Under the pieces are notes generated by a model. The model did no database searches. It worked only from the letters and a program-made list of their open reading frames with translations, and was not told the origin of the DNA. This document shows positions 39,294 to 48,257 of a stretch of DNA of 64,000 bases, piece after piece (positions within the stretch are counted from its first letter, which is position 1; every line of letters begins with the position of its first letter). The DNA is from Paenibacillus amylolyticus. Lineage in GTDB: Bacteria > Bacillota > Bacilli > Paenibacillales > Paenibacillaceae. The stretch spans positions 3,224,001-3,288,000 of the forward strand of contig NZ_CP121451.1 in assembly GCF_029689945.1 (NCBI RefSeq). The letters are read 5' to 3'. A program made the translations under genes and the position numbers.

Positions 39294-39570
39294 ACGCAAG
39301 ATTTTACGTATTATGGTGAACTATGCAGGACAACGGCGCAGGATGCCGCGTATGGATGAACTGGAGAACAAGACGGGACGAAGCAGGGCTTACATTCATG
39401 AGTCATTGCTGGAACTGGAACGCACCGGGTATATCGCATGGGAGAATCGGTCTACGCTCGAAGGCATCCAGATTTTGCAGGCATGGGAACAGGTACAGCA
39501 GCCGATTCGAAAAGTCAGCCCTCCGGGGACTCCGCCAAATATTTTACGGACTATTAAAGTGTGTTTTTAG
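39277..39570 (+). CDS. Small winged-helix-like DNA-binding protein
   Basis: A 97-residue protein: ERKILRIMVNYAGQRRRMPR, then MDELENKTGRSRAYIHESLLELERTGYI, a winged helix-turn-helix, and a wing WENRSTLEGIQIL. AAGGAGG lies seven bases before the ATG. It overlaps the upstream small gene, so both are made from the promoter with LexA-like boxes. Target unknown; a DNA-damage role is inferred from the promoter only. Confidence 0.7.
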   Translation: MLNDFERKILRIMVNYAGQRRRMPRMDELENKTGRSRAYIHESLLELERTGYIAWENRSTLEGIQILQAWEQVQQPIRKVSPPGTPPNILRTIKVCF

Positions 39571-39944
39571 TAAGGTTTGTTTTCAAACTCATGCAAGCTT
39601 TACGTTGATGGATGTCAGCATCTAAACCCTATGGAAGTCAAAGTTGGCTAATTCTGGCGAATGAGTAGATGATTTCTTTGTAAGGAACACAGGAAATCTT
39701 ATTTGGCCTCCTGCTACTCTTTCTAAATTGTAAGGAACATCAGCCACGTTATTTCCCGAAATTCTCTGATAAAAACGCTATATAAGACCGAAAATTCTGA
39801 TGTAGCGTGTCTCAGATTCTTTAAATTTCTATGAGGGCTCTAAATCCTTGAATAAGATGCCTCAGATTCGTTACTTCTCGTGGGTCTGAGCCTGAGAGTT
39901 TACTGTTGTTATATTCCTTTTGGTAGATACACCCTCAATTGAAC
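39571..39944. other. Gene-free stretch
   Basis: About 370 bases, AT-rich, with no frame that has a ribosome site. Repeated short words (TGTAAGGAACA twice, CTCAGATTC twice) suggest a degraded repeat. I see no RNA gene. Confidence 0.4.
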
Positions 39945-39981
39945 ATAAGAAAACGCCAACCCGGACATACCGGATCGGCGC
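39945..39981 (-). terminator. Terminator of the DUF3892 gene
   Basis: GCCAACCCGG at 39955 pairs with CCGGATCGGC at 39970; on the minus strand GTTTTCTT follows. Confidence 0.7.
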
Positions 39982-40015
39982 TTACTGTGTCACACATAAG
40001 ACATATGCATCTATT

Positions 40016-40252
40016 TTAGAAAATGGGAAGTTGATCCAGGTTGTTGGTTGGGTCACCATCGGCATCGCCGCGAATGTACATTTCGCCATCCTTGCCTTTA
40101 AATACATTCACGCCGGCAATAGCGCCAGCCTTTACTTCTGCAAGTGCTTGCTGATAATCCAGTACACGTCCTGCTGAAGTCTGAAAGGCTGTCAGGTCAC
40201 CGTCACCATTTTTCTGTACGGCTGTGAAACTCTCGCGTGTTGTTTGATCCAT
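40016..40252 (-). CDS. DUF3892-like protein
   Basis: A 78-residue protein with SFTAVQKNGDGDLTAF, VLDYQQALAEVKAGAIAGV and the closing MYIRGDADGDPTNNLDQLP, which fits DUF3892. AAGGAGAG precedes the ATG on the minus strand. Function unknown. Confidence 0.8.
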   Translation of the reverse strand: MDQTTRESFTAVQKNGDGDLTAFQTSAGRVLDYQQALAEVKAGAIAGVNVFKGKDGEMYIRGDADGDPTNNLDQLPIF

Positions 40253-40365
40253 GATGTCACACTCTCCTTATATGACGAGATAGGAATCTGCTTACCTGAT
40301 TAGCCTATCCGAATTCATCGAAAGTATGCACGATATGCTGATAAAGACCTGCCAACACCGAGGTT

Positions 40366-40815
40366 CTACAGGCTCTTTTTCATACGAACATGCAGAATAT
40401 CTGCATCATAAAAAGGTTCTTCCGAAATCACTTCGTAGCCGAGTTTTTCATAGAATTTCTGTGCCTGACATTGAGCATCCAGTAATGAATAGGATAAGCC
40501 GAGCTCACGTGCCCGCTCCTCCATCGCGAGCAGAAGCACACGTCCATAACCATATGAACGATGAGATTTAAGCACCGCGATCCGCTGCATTTTGGCCGTA
40601 TCCTTGCTGTAGTAGATCAGACGTCCTGTGGCTACAGCTTGTCCATCCGTACTTAACAATACATGATGCACATCCGGACTGATGACATCATATTGATCAA
40701 TCTCAATCTCGGCAGGCACCTGTTGCTCGATCACAAAAACGTGATGGCGAATGTCCAGGGCTTGCTCCAATTGTTCTTCTGTCGATACATAACTAATCTC
40801 AGCTGCCAATTCCAT
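40366..40815 (-). CDS. GNAT-family N-acetyltransferase
   Basis: Acetyl-CoA-dependent acetyltransferase of 149 residues. It has the N-terminal IRHHVFVIEQQVPAEIE of ElaA-like members, the motif A AVLKSHRSYGYGRVLLLAMEE (R/Q-x-x-G-x-G/A), and the C-terminal AQKFYEKLGYEV. The substrate is unknown. It is divergent from the 37-residue peptide gene at 40918. Confidence 0.9.
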   Translation of the reverse strand: MELAAEISYVSTEEQLEQALDIRHHVFVIEQQVPAEIEIDQYDVISPDVHHVLLSTDGQAVATGRLIYYSKDTAKMQRIAVLKSHRSYGYGRVLLLAMEERARELGLSYSLLDAQCQAQKFYEKLGYEVISEEPFYDADILHVRMKKSL

Positions 40816-40917
40816 TCCTTCTTTCTGCTCTTGCGCGACATATCAGACTGAATTATACAAAAAAATGTTTTTCCTGTATAGTGAAGTCTGGAACATATTG
40901 GGAGAGGAGGGGGAGTG

Positions 40918-41031
40918 ATGGGCATGGCAGGTATCATGGTCATTACATTGTTAATGTCAGCGGGAATGATTGCTCTGTTGTATTATGTGACCAAGAAAGC
41001 ATACTCACGCAAGTGGGATGAAGAGGAGTAA
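40918..41031 (+). CDS. 37-residue membrane peptide
   Basis: MGMAGIMVITLLMSAGMIAL begins a single hydrophobic helix, followed by a charged end TKKAYSRKWDEEE. GAGGAGGGGGAG lies directly upstream of the ATG. No family is recognised. Confidence 0.65.
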   Translation: MGMAGIMVITLLMSAGMIALLYYVTKKAYSRKWDEEE

Positions 41032-41046
41032 TTCACCGGTTAATCT

Positions 41047-41303
41047 TCACGGAAGGACTTCACTGCTTCCTCGCGGAGAATATACATCTTGAATGACAGA
41101 TTTGGAGTATACGTCCAGCCAGACGGGAAGAGATTCAACGCTCTCATTAGGTTGTTTTAGCTGTTGGAATTGAACCGTATGTTCATCCTGCTCCAGGCTA
41201 CAACCAGTAACGGTGGTAGTGAGAATCAGCAGCCCAGCGTAGAGAAGAAGCTTTTCGATAATGTATGTTTAATGGATGCTAACCGTTTTGTTAAGTTTCT
41301 CAT
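41047..41303 (-). CDS. Small lipoprotein
   Basis: The minus strand encodes an 85-residue lipoprotein: basic start MRNLTKRLASIKHTLSK, hydrophobic LLLYAGLLILTTTVTGC with a lipobox Cys, then a polar domain QFQQLKQPNESVESLPVWLD. Two frames must be joined by adding one A to the A run (plus-strand TTTT 41252-41255). GAGGTGAG precedes ATG 41303. Function unknown. Confidence 0.65.
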
Positions 41304-41448
41304 AGGGAACTCACCTCGTTGTCTGAAATGGTAATCTTTCCTTTATTGTGCACCATTTCGGATGAATTATAACCAAATAAATGATTGACAATGAACACGG
41401 TTACTTGATATGATACTGTTACTTGATTGGGAAATAATTATATATCAT

Positions 41449-41479
41449 GATCTGTTAGCTCAACTAGAGATAGCATTAT
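41449..41479 (+). pseudogene. 5' half of a split tRNA gene
   Basis: GATCTGT, TAGCTCA and AGCATTAT look like the acceptor strand, D arm and start of the anticodon stem of a tRNA. GATCTGT pairs perfectly with ACAGATC at the end of the 3' fragment at 43421-43462. The D stem has a mismatch, so it may be decaying. Confidence 0.6.
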
Positions 41480-41508
41480 GATCGTGATACATATATTTTA
41501 TTTATTAC

Positions 41509-41580
41509 AGGGCGATAGCTCAGCGGGAGAGCATTATCTTGACAGGGTAAGGGTCGTGGGTTCGATCCCCACTCGTCCTA
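41509..41580 (+). tRNA. tRNA-Val (GAC), within the element
   Basis: A complete 72-base cloverleaf: acceptor AGGGCGA/TCGTCCT (one G-T pair), short D arm GCTC/GAGC, anticodon stem TTATC/GGTAA with anticodon GAC at 41541-41543, and T arm GTGGG-TTCGATC-CCCAC. CCA is not encoded. Its anticodon-to-variable region ACAGGGTAAGGGTC closely matches ACAGGGTAGGGGTC of the host 3' fragment, so it looks like a replacement for the split gene. Confidence 0.8.
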
Positions 41581-41594
41581 TATTAAAAATGAAA

Positions 41595-41640
41595 GGCAAC
41601 TTCTTTTGAGGATTATATCTCAAGAGGGGTTGTTTTTTTA
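41595..41640 (+). terminator. Terminator of tRNA-Val
   Basis: GCAAC...CTTTTGAG pairs with CTCAAGAG...GTTG, followed by seven T. Confidence 0.8.
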
Positions 41641-41790
41641 TATAACATTATGGCCACCTCCGATGATATATGTAGGTGGTTTTCGTTGAAAATAAATATA
41701 TTTACTGGTATAGTTTGGGTAAATTTAATGGTTAAAGTAGTTATAATTATTTATAAAATAATACAGAAAAAAGATATGGTGGTTGATGTA

Positions 41791-43424
41791 ATGGGACAAA
41801 TAAAGCGTGTTGCAGCACTATATCGAGTATCCACAAAAGGACAGATGGACGGAAACGATATTCCAATGCAGCAACGAGCATGCAGGAAGATGGTAGAAAA
41901 ACAAGAGGGATGGAAGCTAGTTAAGGAATATACCGAAAAAGGGGTATCTGGTTTTAAAGTACCTGCTTCGAAGCGTGATGTTATACAACAGGCTAAAGAA
42001 GATGCAGAGAATGGTTTATTCGATGTCTTGTTGGTATTTATGTTTGATAGGCTTGGAAGAAAAGATGATGAGACTCCCTTTGTACTTGAGTGGTTTGTAA
42101 ATAAAGGGGTTGAAATGTGGTCTGTAATAGAAGGTCAGCAAAAAATTGAAGCTTACACCGATCGGATGGTCAACTACTTAAGATTCTGGCAGTCAAGCGA
42201 TGAAAGTAAGAAGACCTCTGACCGTGTCAACGAAAAACATATACAGATGGTCGAAGATGGTATTTTTAGGGGAGGAGGTATACCCTATGGATATAAGAGT
42301 GTTGATTCCGGTAATGTAAATAAAAAGGAAAAGCACTGCAAAAACTGGGCAAGCATGAAGAAGAGTCAAAGATCGTACAAGAAATATTTCGACTAGTGCT
42401 TGAAGAAGGGTACGGGCAATTAAGGATAGCTAAACTTCTAAACGAAAAAAATGTTCCGACAAGAAAAGCAAAACAATGGGGTGCCCCAACTGTAAATGTT
42501 ATACTCAAAAATCCAATTTACAAAGGAGTGATGAGATACAGAAAAGAAGAAGGGGACGATATATTCTCAAAACCAATCCCTGAATTAATGATAGTGTCAG
42601 AAGAGGATTGGAATAGTGTACAGGATATAAGGGATAAAAAGAACCCTAAAAATCCAAACAAAAATGAAAATTCCATTCCCATGAGCACTAAGGGAAGTTT
42701 ACTTTTGACTGGACTAGCCAGATGCGGTTGTTGTAATTCTAGATTGACTACGACTACATTTGTAAATAAATACAAAGCAGCTAATGGAGAAATAGTCAGA
42801 TACAATCAGAATAAAAGTTATCGTTGTAGTGGGAAATTGCAGGGAAAGACGGATTGTAAAGGACAGGCAACATTTTCTTCAAATAAGGTAGAGAGACAAG
42901 TCTTAAAAATGGTGGATGAATACTTAAGTCAACTCAGGATAATAGATTTACAATCAGAAATTGATTCATTAAAAATGAAAATTTCTAATGAAGAAGAGAA
43001 AAAAATTAAAACAATGCAAAATTTACTGGAAGAGTACTATGAGGAGCTCGTGGCCTTAAATGCTGAAGTTCCGAAAGCTATAATGGGTAAGAGCGCATTC
43101 AAGCCAGAAATGATCAATGGTCTTATCGATAAAAAAGAAAACGTAATTCAGAAAACCTCTGAAGATATTAAGGAAATAGAGAAATTATTATCCACCAAAA
43201 AAATGGAGATATCAGAGATGGAGACTCTAAAAGATTATCTCCCAGTTTGGCCAGATGTGTTTACAAATGCTTCTACAGAAAAGAAGAAAATGATGTTATG
43301 CACATTGCTTGAGGTGGTCTACATTAGCAAAGATAAAATATTGGTGGAAATAAAGGGCGGAATAAAAGAATTACTCGGTCATATATGCAGTGAGAATAAG
43401 GATACCAAGAGCTCGCTTATTTAA
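41791..43424 (+). CDS. Large serine recombinase
   Basis: Site-specific recombinase of 544 residues when repaired. The resolvase domain starts with the catalytic Ser in ALYRVSTKGQ and contains FDVLLVFMFDRLGRKDDE; then come the recombinase domain (GGIPYGYK, LRIAKLLNEKNVPTRK, VILKNPIYKG), a zinc ribbon (LARCGCCNSRL ... YRCSGK) and a long coiled coil (SLKMKISNEEEKKIKTMQNL). The frame breaks at GG 42327-42328; one more G restores it. ATG 41791 follows GGTGG. It should move the DNA between the tRNA halves. Confidence 0.9.
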
Positions 43425-43462
43425 CAGGGTAGGGGTCAGTGGTTCGAGCCCACTACAGATCA
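43421..43462 (+). pseudogene. 3' half of a split tRNA gene
   Basis: TTAACAGGGTAG, variable loop GGGTC, T arm AGTGG-TTCGAGC-CCACT and acceptor ACAGATC with discriminator A. The acceptor strand does not fit the intact tRNA-Val at 41509 but pairs fully with GATCTGT at 41449. A terminator follows, as after a normal tRNA gene. Confidence 0.65.
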
Positions 43463-43468
43463 TACACG

Positions 43469-43500
43469 AGAAGCCTTGCGATGTAAGGCTTCTTTTCTTT
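43469..43500 (+). terminator. Terminator after the tRNA 3' half
   Basis: GAAGCCTT pairs with AAGGCTTC, followed by TTTTCTTTTTT. Confidence 0.85.
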
Positions 43501-43644
43501 TTTACATAAAAATGCGATTGAAGAAAGCTTCGGTTTATCCACCTTTTTTTTAAACAAAACTTAAATAAAACATAAATTCATCGTAAGGTTCCTCTTCTAT
43601 ACTTGGTTCTGAGGTCAACATAGAACAGGAGAAGGAGAGAATTT

Positions 43645-45858
43645 ATGAATGATTTAAGTCCATTTACATTAAAGTTAGCCAGAGTAGGGATCGCGGGTAC
43701 ACTTGCTTTAATACTGGCAACAAGCCCACTTGCGAACATGGGGGTTGCCGCCGCGGAAGCAGTCCCAACACCTGTATCTACGAAGATACCTATCACACAG
43801 AAAGACTCCTTAGAGCAGTCCCCGATTCAATACCAGATCGAGGCTCGGCTGAATGAGAAAGACATGACGATCCAAGGGAGCGAGAAGGTAACGTATCGCA
43901 ACACAAGCAAGGATACACTCCAGCAGCTGAGTCCTGCATACATATGCTGATGCGAACCTTTCCAAGTCTTCACAGGCGTCAATGTACCAACAGAACAATG
44001 AACAGATTGGTGAAGATCATCCTGAGAAGACAGCGGAGGACTTTCTGGGTGGCATCGATATTCAGGTTGTAACAGCAGATCGCCAGTCGTTGGATTTTCA
44101 TAAGGAAAACCAGGCGTTGACCGTGCAGTTGAAAGAGTCCATTCAACCAGGCGAATCGATAACAGTTCAATTGGAATTCCATCTGAAGATACCTTATGGC
44201 TCACAGCGAATTTCCTATTACAAGGATATAATCAATGGTGCACACTGGTTCCCGGTGATGTCTGTATACGATGAGGTCAAGCATCAGTGGAATAAGGCAC
44301 CGTATAGTCGAACATTCGAGAGCGATTATTACACCTCGTCGGACTATGAAGTTCAATTCAATGTGCCTGATAAATATCAGGTAGCCATGCCTGGCGCGAT
44401 CACCACTCAAGACAGTACAGAACAAGGACGTAAGATTGTGTCTGCCGTAGCCGAGAATACGAGAGAGTTTGTTTTCTTTGCTAGTCCTAATCTTCAAGTG
44501 CAGCGCGCTACCCGTAACGGTCTGACGGTAGAATACTATTATTTCAACGATGATCCATCCAAGAAAGAGATTGTTGACCGGTACATTAATCAGGCATTCA
44601 AGGTCATTGATTTCTATAGTGAGAAATATGGCAAGTATCCCTACCCAGAGTTCCGAATTGTCGAGACGTATGTACAAGGCGTTGCCGTAGAGTATTCGAG
44701 GCTCATACAGATGGGACAGATTCATGATAGTGCCGTTCCAGAAGAAGATACAACCTTTGTTCATGAAATAGCACATCAGTGGTTCCATGCATTAATCGGT
44801 AATAACTCGGAGACCGAATCCTTCCTGGACGAAGGTTTTGCCGATTTCTCCATGGTGTATTTTGCCGAGAAACAGGGAGATCAGTTAAATGGTTTCAGAT
44901 CCATACAGTTTGATACGGCACCCGTAGATATGGCGATTGCGGCAACAAACGATGAAGCCGGGGAGTTGGCGGGTCTGGTGTATTATCAGAAGGGAAGACA
45001 AGCGATTTATCAGCTGTACCGTTCTGTCGGTGAAGAGAAATTTGACGAGTTGATGAAGACATATTTCAAACGCTACGTATACCAAAATGCAACAATAGAG
45101 GGGCTGCTCCATACCATCGAAGATGTGCTTGGTAAGGACGTACGTACCGAAATGCAGATGGCCCTGTATCAGCCTGATTTTGTCCTAAAGCCGGAATACC
45201 AATTAACCAAAGAAGAGACCGCCGCATATGTGCATGATATCTTACAAGTGCAATATCAGGCTGTCATGGGGATGATCCCCAATCTGCCTTATGAAGTGAT
45301 GAGTCGATTGATGGACAAAGTCCTTCAAGGCGAGGAATTAACCATTGTACTCAGCGATCAGGTGAGTAAGCTTGCGGCTAAACAGCAGGAAGAGTTGGTT
45401 GATCAGTTGACTGGATTTCTTGATATGAGCGGTATACGGTACGACGTTGTAAGGGATCGCAAGGAACTGAAGCAAAAAATGAAAAAGAGATCGGTAACAG
45501 CAACCTTATTGTCATTGGCAATGCCAAGTCAAACGGATTGGTGCAGGCTTTGAAGTCCAACATTATCAATCGGACGAAACAGACCGGTTTTCCTTGGAAG
45601 AATATCATGAATCAACCTCTCGCCGCTGGTGCATATGTTATCCAACATCCCTATAACCAAAATCGATTAATGCTTCATTATTTCTGGAATGAGGATCATC
45701 TGAGTAATGCAACATTTGAAGCTTTTATGCTGAAAATGCAGGAGTCTATCGGATTCACGAACGACTTTTACCAATACTATGTACTGGATAACCAAGGCAA
45801 GGAGAAATCCGATAAAAAAGTAGCGAATCCCTTATCTCCACTTTTTGCGGATGAATAA
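43645..45858 (+). CDS. M1-family metallopeptidase (secreted)
   Basis: Zinc aminopeptidase-like enzyme of about 737 residues with a signal peptide (AGTLALILATSPLANMGVAAAEA). The zinc site HEIAHQWFHALIGNN...DEGFADF gives HExxH and the third ligand Glu. The usual GAMEN substrate motif is GVAVEYS here, keeping the Glu. Two breaks: near 43930-43948 and at the A run 45482-45486 (adding one A gives GNSNLIVIGNAKSNGLV). GGAGAAGGAG precedes the ATG. It probably trims peptides outside the cell; the C-terminal domain after residue 600 has no clear match. Confidence 0.88.
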
Positions 45859-45891
45859 GTAGTTGGTTTTGCAGGTTCTTCATTTAAAAGC

Positions 45892-45930
45892 AAACAGGTT
45901 AGCCAATTGTTATGGTTAGCCTGTTTAGTC
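45892..45930 (+). terminator. Terminator of the M1 peptidase gene
   Basis: AAACAGGTTAGCC pairs, with some G-T pairs, with GGTTAGCCTGTTT around a short AT loop. Confidence 0.75.
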
Positions 45931-46064
45931 TTGTTAACATAGCAAACCAATGGTTATATGAAAACCAGATTTAGAATAATAGGCGATAAGATGGGCATAA
46001 TGCTTTAACAGAAAGGAAACTTCATGAATATACTTATCGTGAGAAAACAATAGGAGGGATTAAT

Positions 46065-46337
46065 ATGAAGGATCAATATTATCCGAGCGTACCAATGAAA
46101 GGGACAATGGCTGATTACAACGGTAAAGGAAACAAAGGAATGAACAAATTGAAAGCGCATTCATATAATGCTAGAATTCGTCCTATCATTCGTATTACTC
46201 AGGAGCCGACTGCGAATGAGGCTAATGTTGTTGATTTTTCAATCCTATTAAAAGACACTTCGGATGTTCTATATTTGCAACCAGTAAATGTTAATTTCCT
46301 GCTCACGAAGGAGTTGAGTTCCCATGTCTACGACTGA
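46065..46337 (+). CDS. Hypothetical protein, first gene of the propeller cluster
   Basis: A 90-residue basic protein starting MKDQYYPSVPMKGTMADYNG, with strands RPIIRITQEP and VVDFSILLKD. No signal peptide, membrane helix or known family. TAGGAGG precedes the ATG, and the stop overlaps the next gene by 14 bases, so translation is coupled. Probably structural or an adaptor for the next protein; this is a guess from position. Confidence 0.65.
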   Translation: MKDQYYPSVPMKGTMADYNGKGNKGMNKLKAHSYNARIRPIIRITQEPTANEANVVDFSILLKDTSDVLYLQPVNVNFLLTKELSSHVYD

Positions 46338-47321
46338 GAATATTGCTCAGGCAGCACTGGATGTAGCCATGAAGGCGAATAGGGCCATTGCTCCTTATGA
46401 CTATTGTGATGCAGAATCCAGACATATGTACATGCCTCAATTTGATAAAAAAATGGACAATCCTATATATACTGCTGCAATGGCGGGTCTTCAATCAATC
46501 TACTGGTTTCGGGCGATCAAAGTGAAGGGGCTTATCCCTGATGCAAAAGCAGATTATTACGCCACGTATTCTACTAACCATAATCGTACCGGGGGAATTG
46601 GACTTGCGTATTCCAACAGCCCCACAGGTCCATGGACCAAACACGGACAGGTGTATCTGGATACCGTGGTTGGGAATTCGACGGAAACGCCATTTGTGAT
46701 CTGGAACGATGAAGAACAATTGTTTTTTATGTATTATCAGCAAAACGGACTGGGGATCAATCAATCAACGGCACTTGCGACCTCTGTGGACATGATCAAC
46801 TGGACAAGAGTGGGTTTGATCTTGGACAAACCTCCCGGGTTCCCGGGGATGGTCATACCGGTTACTTCTCGTGTTTCAGAAATGGCGGCAAATGGATCGG
46901 TTTCTCGGTGATGGGCGGCGGCGACTTTGGCCGTAAATGTATTTGGCATTCCCATGACGGACGTAGCTGGCTAGCTGATCCGAGACCATTAATGGGTGGT
47001 AATGATGCGACTTTATCGGCGGAAGAAAATATTTCGAGACCCAATGCTGGTGTATTTATGTACAAAGGGAGCATGTGGTGGCTGGGCATGTTATCGGCGT
47101 ATGCTTCCGGTGGGGTCACGACTGTAGCTCGGCCTGCCATTGCCAAGATCAGCGCAGACTTTCGTCAACTGCTGGACAAACCTTCAGATATATATTTTCC
47201 GGCATTGAATTGGGAAACGACCAATATGCAATCCTTGATGGTGTCCGTTATGGACGGGGTCGTGTACGTGTATTACAATACCGATTCTAATATCGGTGTA
47301 GCCTATTCGGTGGGGGTGTAG
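46324..47321 (+). CDS. Five-bladed beta-propeller protein, glycosidase GH43/GH32-like
   Basis: A 332-residue protein with propeller-blade repeats: DYYATYSTNHNRTGGIGLAY, NSPTGPWTKHGQVY, ETPFVIWNDEEQLFFMYY, LATSVDMINWTRVG, IWHSHDGRSWLADP. This is the GH43/GH32/GH68 superfamily style, but the usual N-terminal catalytic Asp context is not clear. The frame breaks at GGGG 46845-46848; one more G gives FPGDGHTGYFSCFRNGGKW. AAGGAG precedes the ATG. There is no signal peptide, which is unusual for a glycosidase and fits a tail-spike or intracellular carbohydrate-binding role. Confidence 0.75.
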
Positions 47322-47323
47322 AG

Positions 47324-48010
47324 ATGCTTATACGTGATGCAGCGGGTCAGATCGTGCCCTTTGGAAAGGTCCACAAACAGCTTGTGGCTGATTTTCTTTA
47401 TGGAACGTTACCGGATTGGATGGAGGTGGTGGGCACGCCTACGTTTGAGCCATTACCCGACAGAGGGACCATAACTGTTACAACACCGACAACGTCAGGA
47501 GCCACGGCAGAGTTGAAAATGAAACATCTAATCGACAGCTCGAAAGTAACAGCCATTGCAGTAACATTGGAAGCGCTACAACTAAACGGGAACATTGGAA
47601 TTTCCGTTCAGCTTGGCATTAAATCGAAGGACAGCAAGGCTGGAATCACATTTTTTCAGAACGTCAATCAGAAGTATGGGATGGTACGTGCCTACAAGGC
47701 AGATGGAACGTACACCGATTTCAAGCAAAACATGGTGTTCTTCACCACCCATGGTGTAGCAGGAGATGAGGCACAGAACCGTAAGAATCTCACTGTGCTG
47801 CTCTGCACCGGATTGCAGTTCTCCGCCGGGTTGGAGAGACCGTCCGTATGGCTTGGCGCAGACGATCAGTATGGCGGGGTTGCTGCTGACCTTAGTGGTG
47901 GTTTGTTCCAACATGGAGAACTGCAATGTCTGTTGAAACTGACTACAAGCAAAGCCGAGGCCAAATATTTCAAATGTGCACAGATGAAAGTGGATATCTG
48001 GAGTAACTGA
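47324..48010 (+). CDS. Hypothetical beta-sandwich protein, third gene of the propeller cluster
   Basis: A 228-residue protein starting MLIRDAAGQIVPFGKVHKQL, then LPDWMEVVGTPTFEPLPDRG and many beta strands (GISVQLGIKSKDSKAGITFF). This reads like a laminin/concanavalin-type jelly roll seen in receptor-binding parts of phages. It starts two bases after the previous stop and ends before a long hairpin. No signal peptide. Family not recognised. Confidence 0.65.
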   Translation: MLIRDAAGQIVPFGKVHKQLVADFLYGTLPDWMEVVGTPTFEPLPDRGTITVTTPTTSGATAELKMKHLIDSSKVTAIAVTLEALQLNGNIGISVQLGIKSKDSKAGITFFQNVNQKYGMVRAYKADGTYTDFKQNMVFFTTHGVAGDEAQNRKNLTVLLCTGLQFSAGLERPSVWLGADDQYGGVAADLSGGLFQHGELQCLLKLTTSKAEAKYFKCAQMKVDIWSN

Positions 48011-48082
48011 TTGGAATGGGGAAAAGAATTAATAGATGATCTGTATGGATCAATTTGGTAAAAGATATGCACAGGTCTTGGG

Positions 48083-48127
48083 TACCCAAACATGGACACT
48101 TTGAGAAGGAAGTGTGGTGTTTGGGTA
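48083..48127 (+). terminator. Hairpin after the propeller cluster
   Basis: TACCCAAACA pairs with TGTTTGGGTA and ACACT with AGTGT; no T run follows. Confidence 0.6.
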
Positions 48128-48155
48128 TTAAACCATATTATTTTTACAATAACTA

Positions 48156-48194
48156 TTTACACGCACAATTAAATTGTGTACAATGTAATTGTTA
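48156..48194 (+). promoter_or_regulatory. ohr promoter with OhrR operator
   Basis: TTTACA (48156) and TACAAT (48179) are 17 bases apart. CACAATTAAATTGTG (48164-48178) is a perfect odd palindrome filling the spacer, followed by TACAATGTAATTGTTA, a weaker repeat. This is the two-site OhrR operator layout known from Bacillus ohrA. No ohrR gene is in the window. Confidence 0.85.
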
Positions 48195-48257
48195 GCGATA
48201 CAAAAGAGAGCGAAATTTATTCAACATAAATCTAATCAGCCAAAGGAGTTTTCAACC

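Larger units (their letters stand above)
41480..43420 (+). mobile_element. Serine-recombinase element inserted in a tRNA gene
   Basis: About 1.94 kb between the two tRNA halves holds a complete tRNA-Val, a terminator and a large serine recombinase whose stop codon touches the 3' half. It is clearly more AT rich than its flanks. Possible core at both junctions: TTAT. It carries no other cargo. Confidence 0.6.
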
